DNA of 64,000 nt, taken from NCBI GenBank assembly GCA_051025295.1, contig JBMGJV010000013.1. One strand, given 5' to 3'. The first letter of the stretch is position 1; each line of letters opens with the position of its first letter. Below, in pieces: positions 25,405 to 32,982 of this stretch. A program made the position numbers and the translations under genes. The notes under the pieces are model-generated. The model saw nothing but the letters and a program-made list of their open reading frames with translations, was not told the DNA's origin and did not search any database. The DNA is from KBS-83 sp051025295 (GTDB taxonomy: Bacteria; Acidobacteriota; Terriglobia; Terriglobales; Acidobacteriaceae).

Positions 25405-25581
25405 TTACTTTCGATTCGGCGGCGGCGGCTGACTCTTTTGTGTCGCGGAGCCAGGTGCGACATCAGCGGCGACGTCTCGAGTAGCCTGAGCGGTCATTCC
25501 ATGTCGGGGCATGCCACATCCAGGGCACGACTCCGTGATCTTCTTAATCTCCGCCCCACAGCAAGAGCAAAAGGCAGCCAT
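25405..25581 (-). CDS. Small zinc-ribbon protein, 58 aa
   Basis: Starting at the ATG at 25581 (GATGGGAT a few bases upstream), the protein begins MAAFCSCCGAEIKKI and continues TESCPGCGMPRHG. This gives two CxxC knuckles about 13 residues apart, as in double-ribbon/zinc-ribbon domains. The remaining 30 residues are Ala/Pro-rich and probably disordered. It may bind a partner protein or nucleic acid; the function is unknown. It lies 149 bases downstream of the oxidase subunit IV gene on the same strand, so it could be the tail of that operon or separate. The Cys pattern argues that it is a real gene. Confidence 0.55.
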   Translation of the reverse strand: MAAFCSCCGAEIKKITESCPGCGMPRHGMTAQATRDVAADVAPGSATQKSQPPPPNRK

Positions 25582-25730
25582 ATCCCATCCATCAGCGCTG
25601 AAGTACGGCAGCACATACCATCGCAGTTTTCCTGTTATGCGTACCGTTGATCTTTGGATTGCAACGCCTCGGCCGCCGATTCACTTTGTGCTGAAGGGTG
25701 CAGTCGTGAGCCCGCTGGAAAGCAGCGTGC

Positions 25731-26030
25731 CTACTTCCCTGATGGCAGCAACCATCCACGAGTGAGGTAGTCGCTGAGCGTAATCGTAATCAGTATAAGC
25801 AGCCAGAAGATGCCCACTGCCGCACTGACCCGCACGAGCTTCGAGTCGAAGAGCACCTCCATGAAGAAGAGCCCGATCAGCGCAGCCTTCGTTGAAGCGA
25901 TTAGCACCGCGACCGGCAGACTGAGCCCGCCCAGGTCCACAAGTCCGAGCAGTGAGGTCAGCAGCGTGAGGCAGAGAAGGCCACCCCAGGTGAGCAGCAA
26001 GGTTCGCGTCCTGGTCTGGTGCATGCTCAT
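25731..26030 (-). CDS. Cytochrome c oxidase subunit IV (caa3 type), 99 aa
   Basis: Three hydrophobic helices are visible (about 10-29, 34-58, 66-86). The middle one contains 'IASTKAALIGLFFMEVLF', the signature segment of the prokaryotic COX IV family ('K-A-x-L-I-x-x-F-F-M'). This small subunit packs against subunits I/III and has no redox centre. It overlaps the stop of the subunit III gene by ATGA (26027-26030). It is the last gene of the long respiratory operon that starts at actA. Confidence 0.88.
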   Translation of the reverse strand: MSMHQTRTRTLLLTWGGLLCLTLLTSLLGLVDLGGLSLPVAVLIASTKAALIGLFFMEVLFDSKLVRVSAAVGIFWLLILITITLSDYLTRGWLLPSGK

Positions 26031-26680
26031 TTCAAGTGAGCTCCCGGGATGTAGAAGATGGCGAAGAGAAAGACCCAGACGATATCGATGAAGTGCCAGT
26101 ACAGACCAGCGACGGAGATGGGCGTGGAATAGTCGCCGTCCAAGGATCCGAAGAAGATGCGGTATCCCAACGTTCCCAGCAGGCCGAGCCCGATCATCAT
26201 GTGTAGCGCATGCAGGCCGGTCATGATGAAGTAGAAGACGAAGAACATTTGCACGGGGCCAGCCATCTGCCCAGCTTCGTGGAAATTCAGTCCCGGTACC
26301 TTCGCATCGCGATAGTGCAGGTAGTACTCGGTAAACTTCATGCCGAGGAAGATGACGCCGAGCAGCATCGTTGTGATCAGCATTCCGAGGCAGCGGATCA
26401 TACGGCCGACCTTAGCGCTCTCGACCGCAAGCGCCATGGTGAGACTGCTGCAGATCAGCGTGGCCGTATTCACCGCACCGATGAGGTACTCCATCTCGCT
26501 GCTTCCCTTCGTAAACTCGGAGGGGTACCAGACGCGATAAACTGTATAGGCCGTGAAGAGTGCTCCGAACAGCAACGCCTCCGTGAGTAGGAAGATCCAC
26601 ATGCCGAATGTGGCGGTGTCACGCTGCTGCTCCGGGTTGTTGAACTGCTCGCGTAAGGCGAGTTGAGGAGTGCTAGCCAA
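26027..26680 (-). CDS. ctaE: Cytochrome c oxidase subunit III, 217 aa
   Basis: Five membrane helices fit the short, five-helix COX III of caa3 oxidases. Signature stretches are 'WIFLLTEALLFGALFTAYTVYR', where the helix-III Glu is present, and the terminal 'WHFIDIVWVFLFAIFYI'. Subunit III stabilises proton uptake and the assembly of subunit I. The start overlaps the last codons of ctaD by 8 bases. The stop overlaps the subunit IV start by 4 bases. Confidence 0.93.
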   Translation of the reverse strand: MASTPQLALREQFNNPEQQRDTATFGMWIFLLTEALLFGALFTAYTVYRVWYPSEFTKGSSEMEYLIGAVNTATLICSSLTMALAVESAKVGRMIRCLGMLITTMLLGVIFLGMKFTEYYLHYRDAKVPGLNFHEAGQMAGPVQMFFVFYFIMTGLHALHMMIGLGLLGTLGYRIFFGSLDGDYSTPISVAGLYWHFIDIVWVFLFAIFYIPGAHLK

Positions 26681-28301
26681 GACCGAGCTCCTCCTTTTGC
26701 GCTGCGAAGTCGTAGGCCTTCCAGGTCACCACTGGTGTCGCTTCGAAGTTGTGCTTCGGAGGCGGTGACGGTGTCTTCCATTCAAGGCCTGTTGTGCGCC
26801 ATGGATTAGCCGGTGCCGGCGCACCGTACTTCCACGACCAGATCAGGTAGAGCAACGGAACCACATAACCGACGCCCAGAATCGATGCGCCTGCCGTGGA
26901 CAACACGTTCAGGTCATGGAACTCCGGTGGGTAGGCAGCATAGCGACGCGGCATGCCGAGATACCCGAGCACGAATTGGGGGAAGAACGTCAGGTTGAAC
27001 CCGATGAAGACAGTCAGCGCGCAGAGTTTGGCGATGAACTCCGGATACATCCTGCCGCTGATCTTGGGCCACCAGTAGTGGATGCCTCCAAGGAATGCCA
27101 TCACGGATCCGCCGACCATGATGTAGTGGAAATGGGCGACCACGAAATACGTATCCGTCACATGCACGTCAAGCCCGAGCGCCGCGAGAAATAGTCCGGT
27201 CATACCGCCGATGGTGAACAGTCCCACAAAACCGATGGCGTAGAGCATCGGCGTGGAGAGTTCGATTGAGCCGCGGTACATCGTTGCTGTCCAGTTGAAG
27301 ACCTTGATTGCGGAAGGCACGGCGACGAAGTAGCTGAGCAATGAGAAGGCCATGCCAGAATACAGCGACATGCCTGCCACAAACATGTGGTGGCCCCAGA
27401 CCAAAAACGATAGAACCGCGAGCGCGACGCTCGAGTAAGCCACTGCCTTGTAGCCGAACAGCGGCTTGCGAGAGAAGGTCGGAATGATTTCACTGACGAC
27501 CGCCATCGCTGGCAGCACCATGATGTAGACGGCTGGGTGCGAGTAGAACCAGAAGAGGTGCTGGAAGAGGATTGGATCGCCACCCAGGGCTGGGTCGAAA
27601 ATACCGACTTTGGCTATGCGTTCAACAGCGACCATAAGCAGGGTGATGGCGAGAACCGGTGTGGCAAGCACCAGAATCACGCTCGTCGCATACATGGACC
27701 ATATGAAGATGGGTAAGCGGAACCATGTGAGGCCGGGTGCGCGCATGCGGTGCACCGTAGCGATGAAGTTCAGCCCGGTCAGAATCGAAGAAAATCCGTT
27801 GATGAAGATGCCGATTGCCGCAGCCGTCACATAGGTGACCGAGTAGGTGGTGCTGAAGGGCGTGTAAAAGGTCCATCCGGTGTCTACGCCTCCGCGCGCC
27901 AAGGCGTAGATCGTGACCGTGCCGCCGAGCATGAACAGGTACCAGCTCAGCAGGTTGATGCGGGGAAATGCCAGATCTTTCGCGCCGATCACCAGAGGCA
28001 GCATGAAGTTCCCAAGCGTGTTCGGAATGGATGGGATCAGAAAGAACCACACCATAATGATCCCGTGCATGGTGAACAGCTTGTTGTAGGTCTCTGGATC
28101 TACGATCAATCCGTTAGGCGTTAGCAGTTGCAGGCGCATCAGTAGCGCAAAGGCGCCGCCTACAAAGAAAAAGAAGGTGATCGAGAAGACATAAAGCAGA
28201 CCGATGCGCTTGTGGTCGGTGGTCAGCAGCCAGGACAGGATGCCAGTCTCTTCTTCGAGATAGTTCTTCTTCACATGGACCGCAAGCGCTTTCGTCACCA
28301 T
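26673..28301 (-). CDS. ctaD: Cytochrome c oxidase subunit I, A2-type heme-copper oxidase, 542 aa
   Basis: This is the catalytic subunit that reduces O2 and pumps protons, with 12 helices. Visible ligands include H79 of the low-spin heme ('TMHG'), H255 and Y259 at CuB ('FYSHPAVYIM'), the 'GHHMF' CuB His pair, and the 'HFHYIMVGG' heme His pair. At the usual D-channel Glu position (HPEVY) the sequence is YSHPAVY, with Y253 and S254 preceding. This is the YS hallmark of A2-type oxidases such as that of Rhodothermus marinus. The start overlaps the ctaC stop by one base (TGATG), implying coupling. Confidence 0.95.
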   Translation of the reverse strand: MVTKALAVHVKKNYLEEETGILSWLLTTDHKRIGLLYVFSITFFFFVGGAFALLMRLQLLTPNGLIVDPETYNKLFTMHGIIMVWFFLIPSIPNTLGNFMLPLVIGAKDLAFPRINLLSWYLFMLGGTVTIYALARGGVDTGWTFYTPFSTTYSVTYVTAAAIGIFINGFSSILTGLNFIATVHRMRAPGLTWFRLPIFIWSMYATSVILVLATPVLAITLLMVAVERIAKVGIFDPALGGDPILFQHLFWFYSHPAVYIMVLPAMAVVSEIIPTFSRKPLFGYKAVAYSSVALAVLSFLVWGHHMFVAGMSLYSGMAFSLLSYFVAVPSAIKVFNWTATMYRGSIELSTPMLYAIGFVGLFTIGGMTGLFLAALGLDVHVTDTYFVVAHFHYIMVGGSVMAFLGGIHYWWPKISGRMYPEFIAKLCALTVFIGFNLTFFPQFVLGYLGMPRRYAAYPPEFHDLNVLSTAGASILGVGYVVPLLYLIWSWKYGAPAPANPWRTTGLEWKTPSPPPKHNFEATPVVTWKAYDFAAQKEELGLG

Positions 28302-29341
28302 CAGTGCACCCCTGGCTTGATACCGTTCGGCTCCCGCGAACCGGCGGGTGGCGGTTCTGGATCATTCACGTACTCGGGCGAGCCTTGGGTGGCTCCCGTC
28401 GTGGGTGGAGCGGTGGGCTCAGAACCGATGGCCTTGATGTAGGCGATGAGCGCGATGACATCGTCCTCGGAGATCTGTCCCTGGTAGGTCGGCATCAGGT
28501 CCTGGTAGCCTTCGACAATCTGCGCCTTCGGCTCAAGGATCGACTGTCGCAAGTAGGTGTCATCTGCCTTCACTGCCCCGCCTCCGGCTAGACTGACGGT
28601 CTCGCCGTACAACCCGATCAGACTCGGTGCGCGCCCGTGACCCGAGTAGTGGTGGCAGTTGCTGCATGCGTACTGGTGGAAGAGCTTCTCTCCTGTAGAG
28701 GCCAGTGAGCCCTCGGCAGCGCCATGATCGAGCCACGCTCGGTATTCCTCGGGGGAGAGCGCGTAGATCCAGCCGGTCATCTGCGAATGGTTGGTGCCGC
28801 AGTACTCAGCGCAGAAGAGGTGATAGATGCCGGGCTTGGTCGCACGAAACCAGATCGTTGTGTAGCGCTTCGGCAGAACGTCCTGCTTGATGCGAAACGC
28901 GGGCACATAAAAGCTATGAATGACATCTTCCGAGATCATGTCGAGTCGGATGGAACGGCCTACTGGCACATGCAGTGTGTTGATCTCGCGCTGTCCGTCC
29001 ATATGCTGCAGCTTCCACATCCACTGCTTGGCGACGACGTACACGTCTTCGGCATTGTCGGGTGGCCTTTCAATCTGGAAGTAGAGCTTCACGCCGTAAT
29101 AGAACATGCCCATGAAGATCAGGAATGGCAGCACGATCCAGGTAACTTCGGCGGGTATGTTCAATGCGGTCTGGGCCGGTAGTTCATTCGGTGAGCGCCG
29201 GCGATATCTCCATGCCGAGTAGATAAGGAACGCGGCGATAGCGAACCCGACGGTGCCCGTGATCGCCACCATGACCCAGAAGAACAGGTTGTAGTTCGGG
29301 GCGATGGAGCTCTGGAAAACGATGGCGAGCAGCAGCATCAA
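28301..29341 (-). CDS. ctaC: Cytochrome c oxidase subunit II with fused cytochrome c domain (caa3 type), 346 aa
   Basis: Two N-terminal helices (about 18-43 and 65-87) anchor a CuA domain. The CuA ligands are visible: His in 'IHSFYVP', then 'FCAEYCGTNHSQM' with two Cys, His and Met. A C-terminal cytochrome c domain carries 'CSNCH' and a later 'MPTYQ' Met ligand. It accepts electrons from a cytochrome, probably via ActE, and passes them to CuA. The C-terminal Pro-rich tail is disordered. It overlaps the SCO gene (29338-29341) and ctaD (28301). Confidence 0.94.
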   Translation of the reverse strand: MMLLLAIVFQSSIAPNYNLFFWVMVAITGTVGFAIAAFLIYSAWRYRRRSPNELPAQTALNIPAEVTWIVLPFLIFMGMFYYGVKLYFQIERPPDNAEDVYVVAKQWMWKLQHMDGQREINTLHVPVGRSIRLDMISEDVIHSFYVPAFRIKQDVLPKRYTTIWFRATKPGIYHLFCAEYCGTNHSQMTGWIYALSPEEYRAWLDHGAAEGSLASTGEKLFHQYACSNCHHYSGHGRAPSLIGLYGETVSLAGGGAVKADDTYLRQSILEPKAQIVEGYQDLMPTYQGQISEDDVIALIAYIKAIGSEPTAPPTTGATQGSPEYVNDPEPPPAGSREPNGIKPGVH

Positions 29342-30165
29342 TGTGTCTCCCCAGGGTCCTTCGCACGATAACGGCGCAGGTCGGTACGAAAGAGGAGCGT
29401 GAAGCCAATCGCCATGAGAACGAGCGTCAGGATACCGGCCCCGTGCAGTAGGTTGAGCACGGTCGCGCCATACTTACCTGTCGTCGGGTCGTAGTGATAG
29501 CAGAACAGAAGCACCTCTGCCACTGGCGAACTGATACGGTGCTCGGATGACTCAACCAGACCGAGACGCAGGTCCTTGGGCTCGTATTCGACACCATAGA
29601 AGTAGCGTGACAGCTTGCCCTCAGGCGTAAGCAGCATGATGCCGCTGGCGTGCAGGAACATCTTTGTCGCCGGATCGTAGCGGTAGTGAAAGCCGATAGC
29701 ATCCGTGAGCGCGTGAATGGATTCCGGTGACCCCGTCAGGAAGTGCCATCCCGCACTGGAGGCGTGGGGGCTGTAGTCCTGAACGTAGAACTGCTGCTTG
29801 GCAAGAGCCTCCTGCGGAGTCTCTGCCGGATTGAAGCTGAACGCGACAAACTCAAAGTCTTTACCGGGCTTGAGAGAGAGAGGTCGCAATCCTGCGATGA
29901 CGCCGCTCAGGATCTGACTGCAGAGCATCGGGCAGGTGTAGTAGACCGGGACCAGCACCACCGGGCGTTTGCCGAAGTAGTCGCGCAGATGAACGGCTCT
30001 TCCGTGCTCATCCGTGAATGGCAGGTCGAGCGGGACTGCCGCATTCAGTCGCTGCGTGATGCCGATGTCGTGCAGTTGGCTCGGCAGCCGCGCGGGGCTG
30101 GGCGCGCCCGGCTGTGCCATGACCAGCATTGGTGTGCAGAGGACAACGAGCAACAGCCACTTCAT
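29338..30165 (-). CDS. SCO1/SenC-family copper chaperone, 275 aa, C-terminally anchored
   Basis: The signal peptide is at residues 1-17. A thioredoxin-like domain follows, with the copper-binding motif 'YYTCPMLCSQ' (CxxxC) and a downstream His ('MFLHASGIMLL'), the metal triad of SCO proteins. Unusually, a C-terminal helix ('GILTLVLMAIGFTLLF', about 245-262) anchors it to the membrane. SCO proteins deliver copper to the CuA site of subunit II, and the gene is directly upstream of ctaC and overlaps it by ATGA. It also overlaps the preceding 153-aa gene by 4 bases. Confidence 0.92.
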   Translation of the reverse strand: MKWLLLVVLCTPMLVMAQPGAPSPARLPSQLHDIGITQRLNAAVPLDLPFTDEHGRAVHLRDYFGKRPVVLVPVYYTCPMLCSQILSGVIAGLRPLSLKPGKDFEFVAFSFNPAETPQEALAKQQFYVQDYSPHASSAGWHFLTGSPESIHALTDAIGFHYRYDPATKMFLHASGIMLLTPEGKLSRYFYGVEYEPKDLRLGLVESSEHRISSPVAEVLLFCYHYDPTTGKYGATVLNLLHGAGILTLVLMAIGFTLLFRTDLRRYRAKDPGETH

Positions 30166-30623
30166 CGCGGTTCCACCTGTGCGCGGCTTTCGAATCCCGT
30201 CAGCGGATCGCCCTGCCGCGGCATGTAGTAGAGATTCGGCGGAGGTGTCGGTGCCGGTGGAATGCCACGCTGTGCCGTCAACTCGATAGCTCGATCGATT
30301 GGGATGTTCACTGTTCCTTTCGTCCGATCTGCCCAGCTATAGGTGTGCAGGGCGTGATCCTCCGCTGCTCGCATTTCTGCCAGATCGTGCGGCGGGTCGC
30401 TTTGCAGACGCGGCTCTGGCGGCAGCTGACGGCCATAGGGTGCGGTCATCGCGTAGGGTCCGCGCACGGCGATTGCGCGCTCACGCGCGAAGCGATGAAA
30501 CATGAGTAACAGGACGAGCCCCGCGGCACAGAGGAACGCGCCGATAGCAACTCCCGTCCACACCACGCCTTTGGCGTTGATGTCAGTGTGTTCGTAGCGG
30601 ACTGTGTCCCGCTTCAGTTCCAT
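30162..30623 (-). CDS. Single-TM protein of the ACIII-caa3 operon, 153 aa, unknown function
   Basis: A short N-terminal segment precedes one membrane helix ('WTGVAIGAFLCAAGLVLLLMF', about 22-42). About 110 periplasmic residues rich in Pro, Arg and Glu follow, including 'EDHALHTYSWADRTKGTVNIPIDRAIEL'. That last phrase resembles a motif found in cytochrome-oxidase-associated proteins next to SCO genes. There are no Cys or CxxCH. Its position between actF and the SCO gene, overlapping the latter by ATGA, suggests an assembly or bridging subunit. It could be equivalent to the small ActG/ActH subunits, but I cannot show homology. Confidence 0.7.
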   Translation of the reverse strand: MELKRDTVRYEHTDINAKGVVWTGVAIGAFLCAAGLVLLLMFHRFARERAIAVRGPYAMTAPYGRQLPPEPRLQSDPPHDLAEMRAAEDHALHTYSWADRTKGTVNIPIDRAIELTAQRGIPPAPTPPPNLYYMPRQGDPLTGFESRAQVEPR

Positions 30624-30659
30624 GACGCGCCTCGCAAGCTCACCCGCCCTCGCTCGAGA

Positions 30660-31841
30660 TCAGGCTGCATGCTTCAAAGCCTCCTTAAGATTGACCGCAT
30701 GTTCCGGCAGCAACGGCCGCTGCCGCAGCTGCCAAAGAAATCCGCCGACCCAGAGACATCCAAAGCCCAAGGGCAGCACGAACTGCAACCAGTGCAGTTG
30801 CAGTCCCTGTGGATAGAGGTCGGGCATGACGACCCAGTACAGATTGACCAGCCGCATCACAAGCAGCAGTGCCACTACTCCGGTCAACAGGCCCGGCTTC
30901 TGCTTCAGGTTCTTCGAGAGCAGCAGCAGGAAGGGCACGATGAACTCAAGCAGGATCAGAGCGGCGCCGACTGCCTTCCACGATCCATGCCAACGCGCGA
31001 GATACCATGGAATCTCGCCCTTCAGATTGCCAGACCACACGATCAGTAACTGCGAAAAGGCAAAATAGGCCCAGAGCATCACAAACATGAGCAGGAGCTT
31101 GCCCAGGTCCGAGACGATCTTTGGGCTGGCGAAGCGCTGGAGCGGGCTGAAGCGGGCCAGTAGTGCGATCGAGCAGATCGCCAGGCTGATCGCCGTCATC
31201 CCCTCCCCCGCAACAAACAGGAAGCCCCACATCGTGGAGTACCAGTCGCTGAAGATCGACTCCGCCCAGTCCACGGATGAGAAGGTGACGGTGAACACGT
31301 AGAGGATCAGTCCGATGGGGCTGATGCGCTCAAACTTCTCCTGCTGACTTCCCTGTTCGTCCTCGCGTACCGACCAGCGATTCAGGATGTAGGTTAGCCC
31401 AATCCAGATGGCAAAGTAGAGCACCGCGCGGATGGTAAAGAAAGGGGCATTCATGTAGCCGGCGCGATGGCGAAGCACATCGTCAGCCGCCACAATCTGC
31501 GGATGTGACCAGGGATAGAGCGCATGCAAACCGAAGAGGAGTGGCACGAAAAGAACGGCAAGACCCGGAAGAGTACGCGTGGCCGCCTCGAAGATACGGC
31601 GTGTGACGACGCCCCAGGCTCCGCCAGTCATGTATTGCGTCATGAGCAGCCCGAGGGAACCGAGCGCGATGCCGAGGAAGAACAGGTAACTGACCAGATA
31701 GGAGCGGAAGAACTGTGCAGAGTTGAAGAGTCCGCCGATGCCCGCAAGTACCGCAAGGATGACGCCAGCCAGCAAGGCACGCCGCTCCCACAGACGCACT
31801 TGCTGCGTCAGCTCGGCACCGGGATCGAAGCGGTGGCTCAT
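30660..31841 (-). CDS. actF: Alternative complex III subunit ActF (membrane, NrfD-related C-half), 393 aa
   Basis: Ten hydrophobic helices are spread through the protein, e.g. 'RALLAGVILAVLAGIGGLF', 'LVSYLFFLGIALGSLGLLM' and 'LLMFVMLWAYFAFSQLLIVWSGNL'. 'WAYFAFSQLLIVWSGNL.GEIPWYL' is a typical ActF stretch. ActF, with ActC, forms the membrane part of the menaquinol:cytochrome c oxidoreductase and carries no cofactor. I chose the ATG at 31841, which overlaps the ActE stop by ATGA. The frame extends upstream to 31940, but that part is out of register with known N-termini. Confidence 0.92.
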   Translation of the reverse strand: MSHRFDPGAELTQQVRLWERRALLAGVILAVLAGIGGLFNSAQFFRSYLVSYLFFLGIALGSLGLLMTQYMTGGAWGVVTRRIFEAATRTLPGLAVLFVPLLFGLHALYPWSHPQIVAADDVLRHRAGYMNAPFFTIRAVLYFAIWIGLTYILNRWSVREDEQGSQQEKFERISPIGLILYVFTVTFSSVDWAESIFSDWYSTMWGFLFVAGEGMTAISLAICSIALLARFSPLQRFASPKIVSDLGKLLLMFVMLWAYFAFSQLLIVWSGNLKGEIPWYLARWHGSWKAVGAALILLEFIVPFLLLLSKNLKQKPGLLTGVVALLLVMRLVNLYWVVMPDLYPQGLQLHWLQFVLPLGFGCLWVGGFLWQLRQRPLLPEHAVNLKEALKHAA

Positions 31842-32449
31842 CGCACCTGCTCCAAGGCGGCGCGGTTCGCCGGCGGCACATCGGCTACGGTGGCGTTCCG
31901 GCTCAGTTGCAGCGCCCGGACATACGCAACAATCGCCCACCGATCCGATACATCAATCTGATTTTGGTAGCTCATCATGGCGCCGTATCCATGCGTGATG
32001 ACCTGGAAGAGATAGCCTGGAGGCGCCTGGCGCAGGCGATCGCTGTGCAGGTTGGCCGGCCACTTCACGCCGCGGCGCGTGATCATGCCGTTGCCGTCAC
32101 CGATGCGGCTGTGGCAAGGGCTGCAGTAGATGTTATAGCGCTCTTCCCCACGCAGCAGAACACCACGCGTCACCGGGACCGGGATTGTCTGCAGAAACTC
32201 GCCGTGCATCTCTCCGGTGTGGACCGGGTTCAAGAGGTCTAGTTCATCGCGAGCCACGGTGCCGGCCGGGACGGGCCGGGCGGAGCGGCCATTGGTGAAA
32301 AAGCGGCTCGCCTGCAGAGGCTGGTAGCGCGGCTGGTCCTGCATGTCGCGGCGACAGCCGCAGACCGCTGCAATCAGCAGAATGGACGCAAGCCCTGCTG
32401 CCCATTGATCGATTGCGCCGCTGTGCTGACCCTGTTTCAATTCAGTCAC
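31838..32449 (-). CDS. actE: Alternative complex III subunit ActE, monoheme cytochrome c lipoprotein, 203 aa
   Basis: Starting from the GTG at 32449 (GTGA overlap with actD), a hydrophobic segment ends in AAVCGC, compatible with a lipoprotein. The class-I cytochrome c domain has 'IYCSPCHSRIGDGNGMI' (CxxCH) near residue 110 and a later 'GYGAMMSYQNQI' Met ligand near 160. ActE is the electron exit of ACIII and hands electrons to the caa3 oxidase. It has a 4-base overlap with actF. A much longer frame upstream to 32773 lies over actD and is rejected. Confidence 0.92.
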   Translation of the reverse strand: MTELKQGQHSGAIDQWAAGLASILLIAAVCGCRRDMQDQPRYQPLQASRFFTNGRSARPVPAGTVARDELDLLNPVHTGEMHGEFLQTIPVPVTRGVLLRGEERYNIYCSPCHSRIGDGNGMITRRGVKWPANLHSDRLRQAPPGYLFQVITHGYGAMMSYQNQIDVSDRWAIVAYVRALQLSRNATVADVPPANRAALEQVR

Positions 32450-32982
32450 TCCTGATCGATCGTCCAGACGTTGAGAGAGCCGCGATCGACGAGTTGCCGG
32501 CGCGTCTGCTCGGCGGAGAAGAGCGGATCTGCCGCTTCGATACACAAGAAGAACCGATCGGAAGAGGCTCGCGCGAACCGCTTCAGGTTGAACACCGGGT
32601 GATGGAGCAGCGGCAATCCGGCAAGCCAGAGCGTGCCGAAGAAAGCCGCCAAGGCGGCAAACAGCACAGACAGCTCGAACATGATGGGGACAAAGGCGGG
32701 CCAACTGTTGAGAGGGCGTCCGCCGATGTTGGTTGGGTAGTCGATAACGGCTACGTAGAACTGCAGCGCCCATGCGGTAATGCAGCCGAGCACGCCGGCG
32801 GCCAGCACCATCTTCGGGATCGGATCTGTGCCAGGCACAATTTCATCCAGTTCCTTGAGCGGGTACGGCCCGTACACCTCGAAGCGCCGATACCCGTACT
32901 CGCGCAGGGAGCGCGCAGCCTGCACGACCTGATCCGGCGAATCGAATTCGCCGGCCATTCCGTAGATGGGGATCTCGATCAC
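32446..32982 (-). CDS. actD: Alternative complex III subunit ActD (DUF3341), 178 aa
   Basis: The soluble N-terminus, 'IYGMAGEFDSPDQVVQAARSLREYGYRRFEVYGPYPLKELDE', is the DUF3341 signature. Two membrane helices follow at about 58-78 and 96-122. ActD binds no cofactor and stabilises the membrane arm of ACIII. The start overlaps the actC stop (ATGA), and the stop overlaps the actE GTG start (GTGA), so the actC-D-E-F genes are all chained by 4-base overlaps. Confidence 0.93.
   Translation of the reverse strand: MIEIPIYGMAGEFDSPDQVVQAARSLREYGYRRFEVYGPYPLKELDEIVPGTDPIPKMVLAAGVLGCITAWALQFYVAVIDYPTNIGGRPLNSWPAFVPIMFELSVLFAALAAFFGTLWLAGLPLLHHPVFNLKRFARASSDRFFLCIEAADPLFSAEQTRRQLVDRGSLNVWTIDQE

Noticed and set aside
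30781..30810. GCAAC...GTTGC inverted repeat inside actF
   Set aside because: The spacer is 7 bases rather than 4, and the site is within coding sequence far from the regulon.
32450..32773. N-terminal extension of actE
   Set aside because: It overlaps actD in another frame. The GTG at 32449 gives a proper signal segment and the GTGA overlap typical of this operon.
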